Below are positions 11,805 to 22,265 of a stretch of 64,000 nucleotides of DNA, in pieces. Position numbers and translations under genes: made by a program. Origin of the DNA: Prostheceraeus crozeri (lineage: Eukaryota > Platyhelminthes > Polycladida > Euryleptidae); NCBI GenBank assembly GCA_907163375.1, contig CAJQUW010000928.1:1-64000 (forward strand), given 5' to 3'. A model generated the notes under the pieces. The model saw nothing but the letters and a program-made list of their open reading frames with translations. It had not been told where the DNA came from and made no database searches. Each line of letters starts with the position of its first letter. Position 1 is the stretch's first letter.

Positions 11805-13097
11805 ATTCGAGAAAACTTTTTATGTACTACCGCCACCTTTGAAGTTAGCCCTACTACCTCTCGCCTTCTCCGGCACACAGATAAGTTTATCCCGACTCCT
11901 GTAGGCTCTAGTTGCCATAAGGACATTTTGTTTGGCGTTGCTGATTTCTTACTGAAATATCAATGGTCCTTTGTGAACTTTCGCTCCACCTTCAGTTGCA
12001 GATTCCCATATACTAGTGGAAAGTTTCCGCCGCGGGAGATGATCCCAGATAACGTTTTGGAGTCTTGTATGGAAGTTCTACGTCATGTCACGAACTTGCT
12101 GAGGGGTTGCTCATCTTGTTTTCCGTTGGACAATTTGAGTCCGGAGGAGCGTCAGGAACTTCTACGTTTAAGTGTTGATGACTCAGTGCTTGTTACCACA
12201 ATGAACAAGGGAAGTTGTTGGGCTATCCTACCAGTTAATCAGTATGAGTCCGAAGCCTTCCGACAACTAAGTGATCAAGCGTTTTATGAGCCGCTAGAGG
12301 TGGACTTGGATGCTCATACCCGGCCCGTCATGTAAATTTATTGTCTTATTTATATAAGCGCAAATTTTTGTCTAGACGTGAACTTTCGGCTCTCGAGCCT
12401 CACTGTCCTACTAAACCGAGAAAATTCTACCTGCTCCCTAAAGTTCACAAACAATCCTGGCACAAACAATCTTCTATGCCGCCTGGTCGGCCAATTGTGT
12501 CCGATACTGGGAGTGTTACACACACGTGTGCTTCTCTTATTGAGTTTTTCCTGGGTCTTCTTGCCCAATTATCAAGGAGTTATGTGAGAGCTTCATGTCA
12601 TTCAGACTTCATGTCAGGCTTCAGACTTCATGTCATTAGCATCCTCAAAGATGTTGCTGTGAACGATTCTTCTAAATTCGTTACTTTAGATGACGCTTCA
12701 TTATATACAAATATTCCCACAGAGGCGGGCATCGCAACTGTCAGTCGGGCCTTTCATAAGTTTCCCGATGCGAATAGACGCGATTTCACTTCACTAACAA
12801 TGTTGCGCCTGCTTTTGACATCCAATAACTTTGCTTTTCGAGGTGAACGCTTTGTGCAAGTACAGGGTACCGCAATGGGTTGTGCGTTTGGACCCTCTTA
12901 CGCGAATATTTTTCTTTCCGATTGGGATGAAGCAGCGATGAACTTTAGCCTCCTCCTATTTGTTGGTTGCGGTACATCGACGTTGTATTCTTTATTTGGA
13001 ACTCAACTGAGGCGTCATTGTTTACGTTTTATAACTTTGTTAATGATTTATATGACAGTATTAATGTCGAGATTTGCCATGACAGTATTAACCCATT
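11805..13097 (+). pseudogene. PLE-1 ORF2, reverse transcriptase remnant
   Basis: The frame runs from ENFLCTT (aligned with MNFLCTS of PLE-2) through DNLSPEERQELLRLS and NKGSCWAILPVNQYESEAFRQL to a stop at 12335. After a frame change it continues YLYKRKFLSRRELSALE, FYLLPKVHK, MPPGRPIV, DDASLYTNIPTEAGI and VQGTAMGCAFGPSYANIF. A second frame change near 12950 leads to RYIDVVFFIW and ends in VEICHDS. The catalytic YIDD is YIDV (GAC GTT). With two frame changes, a stop, a lost catalytic Asp and no endonuclease domain, this copy is dead. Confidence 0.88.
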
Positions 13098-13100
13098 AAG

Positions 13101-13471
13101 CGCGGCTGGCATCATATGAGATCGCTATCATAAATGCCTCTCACATCTTCTAGTTGATACTTTTCTTGCATATTTTTGTAATGAGGTAATCAGAGAATGT
13201 TCAAATTTAGTTATCAATATCTAAAAATATATTGCGTTCACTTCTCATTATGCAATTATGATATTGAAATATGCTAATTTTACTAAAGAGTAGTATGTTT
13301 TACAAAATTCTGTCTAGTTACTCATCTAATAAAAATTTTTAATTGGCATCGTAAATTCTATTACTTTACATTGCATTTACCAAATTCGTGCAGTCACCAC
13401 CGATATAAGGTGACGTAGTCACAAATGACAGCGTTATAAAGTTAGGTGATCTCATATGATGCCAGCCGCCG
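13101..13471. mobile_element. MITE with ~21-bp inverted ends
   Basis: GGCTGGCATCATATGAGATC near 13106-13125 is repeated in exact inverted form near 13451-13470. The ~370-bp interior is AT-rich and has no coding frame. It lies exactly where PLE-1 loses homology and just left of the block leading to PLE-2. The superfamily is not clear. A TTAA followed by CCC at 13093-13099 recalls piggyBac termini, but the right end does not match that pattern. Confidence 0.7.
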
Positions 13472-13561
13472 AAAGTATGTGCATTTTCAACATAAAATTA
13501 GAATTCATCTCTTGCATTTCTGTCGATAAATTTGAATGTTCCTCCGCTGCGTCTGTCAATG

Positions 13562-13580
13562 CTCTCTCTCTCTCTCTCTC
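13562..13580. repeat. (CT)n tract at the 5' edge of PLE-2
   Basis: Nineteen bases of alternating CT immediately before PLE-2 homology begins. A matching tract (19472-19488) lies at the other end of PLE-2, as expected if the PLE inserted inside an existing CT/GA tract. Confidence 0.85.
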
Positions 13581-15152
13581 AAGGCTGGAAGGCGCCAACA
13601 GCCTCCAGCCAACCAACGCTACCATCAGCCTTCAAGCAATGGAAGGTCACGTCGGCCTCCTACTTGGAACAGTCGCACTAGCAATCAGCCTAATTGGCAC
13701 CCTAAGGAGAATTCGGGCATTCACAGCCAGTCACGGAGACGCACCTTCAATCGTTCTGGTGGAGCTGATGTTAAGGAACTGCGTCCTCAGAAGATTCCTC
13801 AGCACTACTTTCAGCTCACTAAGAATCACTTTATCATAATCAAGTCATTTCATCACCGATCCATTCTGATGGATGGAATGCCTCCTTCCCTGCTACGAAA
13901 GAGGGATCTCTTGGTCAGCAGTGTGAATCTAGCATTCAATAATGATTATTTCCGCGCCATGATGGTTTCTGTTGGAGAGGAATGGTCTCGCAATGTCCAT
14001 CAATCGCTTTGTCAACACTATGAGTCCTTGAGTAGCGATTCACGGGAGACCATATCGGCCCATCCAATCCCTTTAGGGGTTTTACAACGTTCCTTGAGTC
14101 TCACGGAGAAATGGGCTAGGAAGCAATTGGGCCGGAAACTCAAAGATGATGTCTTAGCTGAAGCGAAGGCCTACATCATGGTGAATCAGCGTATTGAAGA
14201 CGAATCGCCACTCCTTGAAGAGACTCCCGTCTTTCCTTCGTCCTCCTCTTTGGATTCGCCCCCACGTGTGTTGAAGGAGTTGGTTGACTTGGCCACACAG
14301 ACAGACTCTCCTCGTTCCTTTGCAGACACTTCCGTCCAGGCTCTTGCGCCTCAGGATGTTCCTTTGTCCGGTGCAACTATGCTGGTTTCCACGGTTTCGG
14401 ATGCTTCCGGTGGCCCTGAAATGTTGGAGTCGGTTCCACAGGTGTTCCCTGTTCGCAACGGAAACTACCTGGTCATGGTGACGGGCCCTCTTGTTCCCGC
14501 AACCCCGCCAACTGTGGTTGCCTCCTCTCCTACGGCTCTTGCGCCGTCAGTGATTCCGGTTCCGATACATGATGTGGATTTGGACGCTTCCCGGCCACCG
14601 ATGGTACAAAGTACTCTGGTGGATGTCAACACTTTCAGGCCTACGGACTACAAAGCTGAGAAGCACGACTTAGATTGTTCCAAATCTAGTCTTATTGTGG
14701 GTGATAACAACCTCAGGGGTCTTTCATCTACCCTCTCGGAGTGCTCGGTGTTCCACAATAATAGGTGTCGCTTAAGCTATTTGAAAAGTGTCCTTCAATC
14801 AGAGAAGGCGGTGCATCCTTTGGTTACCGCCTTCGTCCTGTGTTTCTCTTACTTGGATGAACAGAACAAGCCCACCACGAACTATACTACTTGCAGGTCA
14901 GTCCTGCACACTGCAAGAAGGCTCTTTCCCAATGCTCGACTTGGTGTGGTGTTATACGTTCTACCCAAAGAAGCTAAAGATCCCTCCAAATCAGACATGT
15001 TGGAATTCAATGCCAACGTCAGAAAGAAGTTACCCTCTGGCTGTGAAGTGGTCCCGGTAGCAGCTGACTTCAATGTCTTGGATGCTTCGTGTTGGTCCCT
15101 CTCCGAGAGGGAGGTTGTCTTTGACAGCATCAAGGCTTTTTTAGGACAGTAG
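13581..15152 (+). CDS. PLE-2 ORF1, basic N-terminus and SGNH-like C-terminal domain (partial)
   Basis: Open for about 520 codons from the CT tract to a TAG at 15150-15152; the true start is lost. The first ~70 residues are rich in Arg, Gln, Ser and Asn and could bind nucleic acid. A mixed helical region follows (RDLLVSSVNLAFNNDYFRAM, RSLSLTEKWARKQL), then a Pro/Ser/Val-rich linker. The last ~150 residues begin SLIVGDNNLRGLS and contain RLFPNARLGVVLYVLPKEA and a final aromatic/acidic segment. This layout recalls SGNH/GDSL hydrolase folds (block I GDS, then a mid-domain beta strand ending in LP). Here the block I Ser is Asn, so esterase activity is unlikely. SGNH-like domains are known in ORF1 of CR1-type LINEs; their presence in this PLE is my inference. 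Alternative: an unrelated coat protein. Confidence 0.6.
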   Translation, partial: KAGRRQQPPANQRYHQPSSNGRSRRPPTWNSRTSNQPNWHPKENSGIHSQSRRRTFNRSGGADVKELRPQKIPQHYFQLTKNHFIIIKSFHHRSILMDGMPPSLLRKRDLLVSSVNLAFNNDYFRAMMVSVGEEWSRNVHQSLCQHYESLSSDSRETISAHPIPLGVLQRSLSLTEKWARKQLGRKLKDDVLAEAKAYIMVNQRIEDESPLLEETPVFPSSSSLDSPPRVLKELVDLATQTDSPRSFADTSVQALAPQDVPLSGATMLVSTVSDASGGPEMLESVPQVFPVRNGNYLVMVTGPLVPATPPTVVASSPTALAPSVIPVPIHDVDLDASRPPMVQSTLVDVNTFRPTDYKAEKHDLDCSKSSLIVGDNNLRGLSSTLSECSVFHNNRCRLSYLKSVLQSEKAVHPLVTAFVLCFSYLDEQNKPTTNYTTCRSVLHTARRLFPNARLGVVLYVLPKEAKDPSKSDMLEFNANVRKKLPSGCEVVPVAADFNVLDASCWSLSEREVVFDSIKAFLGQ

Positions 15153-15750
15153 CCAGTCACAGCTTCGGCGCCAACACCAGACTCTCTCATGTGGCTGGTA
15201 TGAACTTCCTCTGCACCTCTCCTAGTTTTCCTACTTCTTCTACCACGAATGACCTCCTTCAACACACTAGAAGCTTTATTCCGGCTCCAACGGGGAAGTG
15301 CTGTCATCGTTTGATTGCTGCTGGGGTGGAGGATTTCCTCCGGAAACTTCAATGGCGCTCTGTTCTTTCAGGTCGAGACTCGGCCCCTCGCTGTCGTTTT
15401 TCGTATTCGAGTAGTCGCTACCCTCCTAGTGATCTTGTTCCCCAGTCTGTTTCTGACACTTGCTCCACCATCAGGACTTCAGTTCAAGATCTCCTTCGAA
15501 ACTGCAGAACCTGCTTCCTCCGCGACAATTTGTCCCCTTTCCAGAGGTCCGAGCTGCTCCGCCTTAGCTCTGAGGATTCTGTGGTAGTTACTCCATTAGA
15601 TAAGGGTAGTGGCTGGATGATCATCCCCAACTCACATTATGAGGCGGAATCCTTCCGTCAACTCAGCAACGAGAGTCACTATCAGCCACTGGAGCGCGAG
15701 ATCGACCGGCATGTTCGTGACAAGCTGTGTGCTCTTCTGACCCACATCTA

Positions 15751-17405
15751 CAGTCCGTTTCATAAAAAGTGGATCATCCTAAAATTTGACTAAATAAAAC
15801 AAGTATGATACAGAAAGCATTTTTCATGTTATTTCATGTCCCTAATATATTTAAATGTCCTTATATAATCTGATAAGCTATGATACAGTAACAGTTCTAA
15901 AGAAGCTAATATTTTGTGGCCCTACCCTTATTGTCAATGACATTACCAATTCGTCTAGGCATTGATTCGATGATATCGTTGATTTTTGACTGATCTAGCT
16001 TTCTCCACTCTTTTTAACAGTGACGTAAGTTGTGATACGCCATCTGTAGGTAGCAGTGAACAACGAACGTTACGTTTTAGAATACTCCATACATTTTCTA
16101 TGGGATTCAGATCAGGAGAACGAGCTGGCCAAGATAATGTCCTAAGCCCTAATTGAGACTTGCATAAGTTGACTCTACTACTCCTGTGACACGTAGCATT
16201 ATCATCCATAAATAACCAAATCGATGGGTCACCAAGTTGATCTGTCATTTGGCCAATGTTCATTCGAAAAACATTCACATAGCGTTCAGAATTCATGGTT
16301 CCTTGCTGTATGTGAAGTTCAGAGCGGCCATTGGTCCAAATGCCAGCCCAAATCAGTAGAGTCGCACCACCTTGTACCCGGGGACGATGTAAATGTCTCG
16401 GAATTTCCTGATCAGATTTTATCCATAATCTCAATCGACCATCACTATCCTTCAGACGGACTGATGCCTCATCAGACCAGACAACCCGATCCCATTGATT
16501 TCGCCAGTGACAATGACTCATTGCCCATCTGAGACGTCTTTTTGTATGCAGATCTGATAATTCGATCTGACAAGGCCTCTTACAGCTCTTGAAATTCGAC
16601 TCAATAAGTCTTCTACGAATAGTGGACTTAGAAATAGACGAGTCTAGTGTAGCCATCTCAGTTAACAAGAGACTTGGATCAACTTTAACAAATCTCAAAA
16701 TTAGGCGGTCTCTACGTTTGGATGTTTTGCGTGGACGGCCAGAGCCATCTTTACGACAGAGTCGAAAATCATCATTATGCCATCGATGCACATTTGTGTA
16801 AGGGACATTTAGTCGCTTGCTTGTAGCTCGTAAAGAAAACCCTAGTTCTAGCAATTAGGCTGACACTTTGCCTTTAGTGAATGCGATCTCGTTATTGTTC
16901 ATTTGTGCTTTGCATTGTTTTCAACCGGTAAGAGATAGATTTCTAGCTGAAAGCAATCAGGAGTGCTGCCAACACCACCGCAACGAAGTCAGGAAGCTAT
17001 GGAACATGAAGTTCAGTTAATCACATGTAGCAGTTACATTATTGTTGATGAATAATGGTGCTATACTGGCTCTGATTGACCGATTTTCTTTATTTTTGTT
17101 TTGCTTGATAGCTTTTGGCTTGTAGAACAGCATATTACATAACAAAGGAAACAAATGTAATTTTATAAGAGTGAGGTATGATTTTGTGTAACATTGCTAA
17201 ATGAAGATCAAATTATCTACTACTTTTTTATCTATAACAGGAAAACAACTTAATATTCATGCTTGATATTTCCAACAATGATATCAGTAAGCACAATTGA
17301 CATATCTTCCAAATTTCAGAGAAATTCGTTCAAGTTTGGCGGAGTTAGACAAAGTTGAACTTAAGGCGATGTTTAAGGGTGATCCATTTTTTATGAAACA
17401 ATCTG
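15751..17405 (-). mobile_element. Complete Tc1/mariner element inside PLE-2
   Basis: Ends are inverted repeats: left starts CAGTCCGTTTCATAAAAAG; the right end read in reverse starts CAGATTGTTTCATAAAAAA; both continue into TGGATCAYCCT. The element is flanked by TA at 15749-15750 and 17406-17407, the Tc1/mariner target duplication. It is 1655 bp long and carries one minus-strand transposase. Because it interrupts a PLE codon with the frame otherwise preserved, it is younger than the PLE insertion. Confidence 0.95.
15906..16902 (-). pseudogene. Tc1/mariner DD34E transposase, two lesions
   Basis: Cuts and pastes the Tc1 element. Starting at ATG 16902, MNNNEIAFTKGKVSA is followed by a TAA (16857-16855), then LLELGFSLRATSKRLNVPY, a helix-turn-helix region, GRPRKTSKRRDRLI, catalytic D in VVWSDEASVRL, second D in LFMDDNATCH, and E in SPDLNPIENVW. 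The spacing between the second D and the E is 34 residues. Near 16015 the frame shifts by one; in the new frame the usual ending EWRKLDQSKINDIIESMPRR to NKGRATKY is present, with a stop at 15908-15906. One premature stop and one frameshift therefore disable an otherwise full-length (~330 residue) protein. The longest uninterrupted stretch is 16854-15955. Confidence 0.93.
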
Positions 17406-18927
17406 TATAAGAATGGTTTTCTCACCAAACGCGAGTTTTCGGCCTTGGAACCCTGTCAACCGATGAGACCCCGTCGCTTCTATCTTTTACCGAAGATTCA
17501 TAAGACTGTTTGGGGTTATGAGGGTATGCCTCCTGGCCGCCCAATTGTCGGGGATGTGTACAGCGTTACCCGTTCGTGTACTATGCTTTTGGAACATTTC
17601 TTGGCACCGCTTGCTCGTTCGGGAAAGAGCTTCGTTAGGGATTCCTTACATGTCATCAGCTTGCTTCGCGACTTGCCAGTTAGCGAGGAGTCTTTGCTTG
17701 TCACTTGTGACGTGGCTGCCCTGTATACCAATATCCCTACGGAAGCTGGGATCCAAGCTGTAAGGAGGGCTTTCGAGAAGTTTCCTGACACCAGCCGACC
17801 AGATCTTTACCTGCTCTCGATGCTGCGGATTATTCTTACCTCCAACAGTTTCAGCTTCCGGTGAGAGAGTTTCCTTCAAGTTCAAGGCACAGCTATGGGT
17901 TGTCCTTTTGGTCCCTCATACGCGACTATCTTCATGAACGATTGGGAAGAGTCAGTTTATGCGCACCCTACGAAGCCACCTATCTGGATACGGTATATTG
18001 ACGATATTTTCTTTGTGTGGGATGCTGGTGAGCCCAGCCTCTTCTCCTTCGTGGAGTACATTAACGGGCTTCTCCCTACCATCACTGTCGATCTGTGCCA
18101 CGATTCAAAGAGTATTCGTTTCTTGGACCTGGTGCTATACAAACAGGGTAATCGTCTTGGATTTCGAGTCGGGTTCAAGCCTACTGATACGCATGCCATC
18201 CTGAGTCCGTCTTCGTACCATCCGAAGAGTGTGTTTGTGGGCATCCTATTCAGTCAAGTGTATAGGTGGTGCAATCATTCTTCAACTTATGCTGACTTTC
18301 AGACGACCACGAGTACTGTCCAACCTGTTTGGATCAACCAGGGTTACACTCGCTGTGCCATTAGAGACACTGTTCGTCGAGTGTTTGCCCTTACGGGCCA
18401 AAGTCCTGGTAACTGGGACACTGGTTTCTTTCCGTGCAGTTGTAGCATATGTTCTTATGGACGTTTTACGTGTACAGTCCTTAATCCGTATACCAGTAGT
18501 CGTTTTTATATTGTACATAGACTTACCTGTCAATCAACTAACGTTGTTTATTACATACACTATCAAAGGTGCAACATCGGTTACGTCGGTCAGACTTCCC
18601 GGTCATTGTCTAAGAGAATTTCGGAGCATCTGTACCACATTCGTAGCTCACTCTGGTGATTTTTCCTTTTTTGGTTTGGAGCACTGCCCTCGTGAGGGTA
18701 AAAGACTATTAAAAGAGAATTCTTGGATGACTCGCCTGGGGTCTTTGAAACCCGGTGGCCTGAATCAATCATTGAATAAATCGGACAAGTTGCATTTAGT
18801 TGTTCCTTTCAGTGACTGCTCCAGCCTTGTTGTTAAATTATGTAAGGACCTAGTTCCTGAGATCCCCGTGTGTGCATCATTGACAATGCACCCCAACCTG
18901 GAGAGGTTACTTACGACCAACCGTTAG

Positions 18928-19471
18928 TCGTCCCTTTGTTTAGTTCTTTCTATGTCTTCTTTCATACATATCGCTTTAACTCCAGTATGCCTAGTTCACG
19001 CATACCAGTATTAAACTCTTTTTTACTTTTACTTTACTTAGAAGCATATCATATCATATCAACCTTTATTTGTTGTGTGCATGCTTGTTGATATCTGCAT
19101 GCCGAGTGCTTCTGTTTATGCTTATTGCTGCTCATTATTTGTGCATATCCTCTGTTTATTCATGCTTTTTATTTAATGCTTTGTGCATGTATTTGTGCTC
19201 ATGTATTTAGATGCAGGCCATTTAAGTTTCATTTCAGTGATGTTGTGTTATCAGTTAATCCTCTATTGTATGTCTTATCTGCTTTCACATTTGAGTTCTC
19301 AAAGAGTTTCTGCTTTCTTGCAGTTTATTTGGCATTGAAAAAGTTAAATAACGAAACCGGTCTGCCATTAGTCTTGAGATTTTCCCTCATTACATGTACA
19401 CTGGTTGGCCGCTGCTGTTTTCGGATTGTTGGTGTGGTCGGTGTGTGGATCTCGGAGGTCGCTTCGGCTGC
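18928..19471 (+). other. PLE-2 3' non-coding region
   Basis: AT-rich, T-skewed DNA between the last PLE-2 codon and the CT tract. The frames here (e.g. 18870-19091, 19125-19655) are hydrophobic and of low complexity, and I see no domain. It is likely the PLE 3' untranslated region, but its exact 3' end is not determined. Confidence 0.5.
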
Positions 19472-19488
19472 CTCTCTCTCTCTCTCTC
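19472..19488. repeat. (CT)n tract: GA tail of LINE copy A
   Basis: Seventeen bases of CT directly at the 3' end of minus-strand LINE A. On the minus strand this reads ...CATTTTGAATTTTGAGAGAG. PLE-2 ends on its other side. Confidence 0.85.
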
Positions 19489-19898
19489 AAAATTCAAAAT
19501 GGTTTATTGCCCATCTTGTGGGTCAAACATGGATCAGTTTACATAAGGTAAATATGTACATATTATGCGGCGTACGGATGAATGAAAAGATGACAAGGGA
19601 TGAGAATGAAATGATAGATAAAATCACACTGCACCATGATGACTGTCTTCGATGAGATCGATGAGATGAATGTCTGAAATAACTGAGCACAATGTTATAG
19701 AGCACATAATGACGAAAAAACTGTGTGGGTGATAGCGGTACGAATGTGGCACATATGTGGAGGAGAGGAGACGAAGCATGCATCATTACATGTTATTATT
19801 AATTATGTTCACATCGCAATTTAGCTTCCATTGTATTTAACTTAATGATTTTATTTGCACATCACACTCCGCAGCAGATTAATAATTCCTATTATTTG

Positions 19899-20040
19899 AT
19901 CGGAGGAACGGATTAATTACAAATTAACATAATTTGAAACAGTGATTCCAATCAACAATAGTTCGTACATACCTGAAACGATTTGAAATATAATTCAGCT
20001 AAATAATCAGCCACTTGTAACGTCCGTGCTCCGATATGAG
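19899..20040 (-). promoter_or_regulatory. Leader/5' splice-site module of LINE A
   Basis: On the minus strand a leader block containing CATATCGGAGCACGG (20038-20023) runs to TTTCAG|GTATGT, with the exon-like side ending at 19973 and GT at 19972-19971. A complementary arm, CCGTTCCTCCGAT (19911-19899), lies 60 bases inside the putative intron. The same arrangement occurs in copies B, C, D, F and G. Confidence 0.55.
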
Positions 20041-20320
20041 ATTTTAGCGAGTGAAAGGTAATGCATGCCTTCCATTCTTTTGATTGGGTTAGTGAATATT
20101 TCTCAACATTTTGTGATAATGCAGCTTTTCAATGCTTTTATCTATAGCAGATTTTTTATATCTGTTCCTTTTCTGATCACTAAGTTATTGATTTATTTGG
20201 TCTACTCTTGGTTTGAATCAGCACAGATATCTATACAATTACATTGCCATCTTTTCGTTGCTATTGTTTCAGACATTAACATGATAGTCCATTTGTAGAT
20301 GTCAATTATTTTACACTCCG

Positions 20321-21255
20321 CTATCTATGATTTCTGATGTCCATTGCTCTGTCAATATATTCGTCTACTGGTCTGATTTTTCCTATTGTTAATGCATCCA
20401 TGTAGACATAGAAATCTGATCGTGTTATGTCTCTCAAGTCCGGAATCAGTGCATCTCTTTCCTCGTTATAGCATGGAAATTCAACAATGAAATGGAAGAT
20501 ATCTTCAGTCTTATTCAAGTCACAGAATTTACAAATACAGTCTTTATAAGTACTACGATTTTGATATGTTCCAACTTCTGCTGCAAGAGTGTGATTACCA
20601 GCTCTTAATTTGATGACGCTACAGATTTTATTTCTGCTGTTGCTAATTGCTAAATATGGTTTTAATTGACATTGAATTCTGCATAACTCTAGATATCTTA
20701 ATCCTTTAACACTATGTTTAGCGCTGTCGATCCACTCTCTTCTGAAATATTCAATCAATGCATTGTCAATTATCTTTTTGGACTTTCCACTGTATTCAAT
20801 GCTCTGTATATCTTTTAGGTCAATTTTATGAACTAACTTATCTATTCTGCTACACCATGTATTACGAAATGATTTTTTGTTTGTATTTTTATTGATAGCT
20901 CTGAATAATCGTGTGATTAATCTCTTATCATCGCTCATATTTAGTTTAAGAAAGTAATTCAAAGCTGATTTATAAAAATAATATTCTATTGGTTTAACAC
21001 CAAACTCACCGATAATACAGTAATTAGGTGTTGTTATGCGTAAGTGGTAATATCTTTTGTAAAATTGCATAATCACACGATTTAAGTCGTTTATATTTCT
21101 ATCAAAAAAAATTTCACTGCCGTATCTCATTCTCGAAATAGTTAGCATTTCTAGTGCTTCCGTTAAAATTCTTTCAAAGTTTTGGTAGTTACATATGAAG
21201 ATGCTCTTCCTCTTTTCGTTAATTCTTCGATATGCATTCTATCAGTTCTTGCAAT
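20321..21255 (-). pseudogene. LINE A ORF2, C-terminal part
   Basis: The segment after the polymerase active site: EMLTISRMRYGSEIFFDRN, FYKRYYHLRITTPNYCIIGE, EYFRREWIDSAKHSVKGLRY, KLRAGNHTLAAEVGTYQNRS and a terminal Cys-His motif CICKFCDLNKTEDIFHF. Ends IDRAMDIRNHR with a stop at 20321. A deletion near 21170 removes about seven codons present in copy F and breaks the frame between 21163 and 21148. No YADD motif is present because the copy is truncated. Confidence 0.88.
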
Positions 21256-21291
21256 CTCTCTCTCTCTCTCTCCAACCAATCTCTCTCTCTC
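21256..21291. repeat. Interrupted (CT)n junction between LINE A and LINE C
   Basis: CT tract 21256-21272, a short CAACCAAT spacer, and CT tract 21281-21291. LINE A's truncated 5' end lies on the left, LINE C's 3' end on the right. Confidence 0.85.
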
Positions 21292-21870
21292 GACCAATTT
21301 GGTACAAACATGTGATAACTGCATGAATGACATTACAGTATTAGAGATGATATACATTGATGATAAAGATGAATAATGTGTTAAACAGGTGAAACATAGA
21401 GATGAGAAACAGCAGCATTGGAGAAAGTTGTTAGATGAATGGAGTCATGAAATCACGATCTGAAAAAGTCTATGACAAATGGATGTTTCAATTGGTGATG
21501 AGCAATATATGTGAGTAGGCCTATTTACAAATGGGAAATGGTCATGTATACAATTCACTTCATAGAAAGTGATGTCAGCATGAATGATGAACATGATTTA
21601 TTTATAAATTTATGAACCAATGTCTATCAGAAATGTTAGTATTCATGAATCACAATGTCAATTTATATGAGGATTGTAAAGAATGAGAAGAGACATGTCA
21701 TGGATAAATGAGGGGAGGAGACAAAGCATTCATTTTCATGGCATAGCACCACGCAATAATCATGAAGATACATAACCAAATGAATAACATTAATTTTATC
21801 AATTTATTAATAATGTACTTTATTTACCAATCACACTTCATCACAGCAGATTATTTAACCTTATTATTTG

Positions 21871-22265
21871 ATCGGAGGTGCGGTTCAATAATCATAGAAC
21901 AGATTTATAGTAAGTTATTGCAAATAAATCGAATGGGCTTTATCCGCCAGGAGAACATTCCCCAAACCAACACGGAAACATCAATAGGTCAACGGAAATC
22001 ACAACAGGGCATAGCACAGGGTGTCATTACATGGTATGAGACAGAATTCCCACCATAGCAAAGCCACCCCGAAAAGCCAAGCCCCATCGCGAAATCCGAC
22101 GAGCCACCAGCATTCACGAGAAGGACGAAGAACGACCGGACGGATAGAGCACATTACGTCCATGAAAAGTACTTAAGATGTAGAACTTAACACGTACCTG
22201 AAATGATGCAGGAAAAAAGGATTTGAACAGCAATGTTAAGACAGTTTGATCAACCGACCTCCGAT
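21871..22265 (-). promoter_or_regulatory. Leader/5' splice-site module of LINE C
   Basis: Minus-strand leader block ATCGGAGGTCGG (22265-22254) leads to ATTTCAG|GTACGTG (exon-like side ends 22198). Its complement CCGCACCTCCGAT lies at 21883-21871. Upstream CAATTGTCTCATTC resembles CAATTGTCTCACTC in copy B. Arms are about 370 bases apart. Confidence 0.55.

Larger units (their letters stand above)
11426..13097 (+). mobile_element. Penelope-like element PLE-1, truncated and decayed
   Basis: A 5'- and 3'-truncated relative of PLE-2. It keeps the end of ORF1 (11440-11766), the ORF2 N-terminal region and most of the reverse transcriptase, then stops at 13097, where a MITE begins. The GIY-YIG endonuclease is absent. 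Its order matches PLE-2 throughout, for example RLFPNARI versus RLFPNARL, and MPPGRPIV and QVQGTAMGC in both. It is an older, independent copy, because many substitutions separate the two. Confidence 0.88.
15191..18927 (+). pseudogene. PLE-2 ORF2, reverse transcriptase and GIY-YIG endonuclease, interrupted
   Basis: Part 1 (15191-15750) has FLRDNLSPFQRSELLRLS and DKGSGWMIIPNSHYEAESFR, the usual PLE lead-in. Part 2 (17408 on) has RRFYLLPKIHK, MPPGRPIVGD, DVAALYTNIPTEAGI, QGTAMGCPFGPSYATIFM and RYIDDIFFVW (catalytic DD intact), then CSCSICSYGRF and a GIY-YIG domain (VVYYIHYQRC, NIGYVGQTSRSLSKRISEHL). The Tc1 at 15751-17405 splits it inside a codon; without it, LCALLTHIY runs straight into KNGFLTKREFSALE. 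A TGA at 17862-17864 replaces the Gly seen in PLE-1 (FRGERF). A frame change near 18640-18660 moves the last ~90 residues (FFGLEHCPREGKRL to NLERLLTTNR) to another frame, ending at 18927. Confidence 0.93.
13581..19471 (+). mobile_element. Penelope-like element PLE-2 (two ORFs, GIY-YIG)
   Basis: Plus-strand PLE of about 4.2 kb once the internal Tc1 (15751-17405) is discounted. Order: ORF1 (13581-15152, 5'-truncated), ORF2 with PLE reverse transcriptase and C-terminal GIY-YIG endonuclease (15191-18927, interrupted), then 3' non-coding DNA. It is bounded by short CT tracts on both sides; the right tract is also the tail of LINE copy A. It is non-functional because of one nonsense codon, one frame change and the Tc1 insertion, but each lesion is single and the copy looks fairly young. 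Confidence 0.92.
19489..21255 (-). mobile_element. LINE copy A (5'-truncated)
   Basis: 3' non-coding region 19489-20320 and the end of ORF2 to 21255. The copy starts, in minus-strand terms, at ORF2 residues IARTDRMHIEELTKRG and is joined there to a GA tract that is the tail of copy C. It is nearly identical to 55263-57048 of copy F over about 1.75 kb (only scattered substitutions, plus a ~22-bp deletion near 21170 flanked by TTCT). A and F are therefore recent sister copies. Confidence 0.88.

Noticed and set aside
13093-13471. piggyBac assignment of the MITE
   Set aside because: TTAA-CCC is present on the left but the right end lacks the matching GGG-TTAA.
19523-19786. 87-codon frame, identical at 55292-55555
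   Set aside because: The perfect match reflects the recent LINE A/F duplication. It lies in the LINE 3' region, is crossed by structural motifs and is not kept in copies B, C or G.
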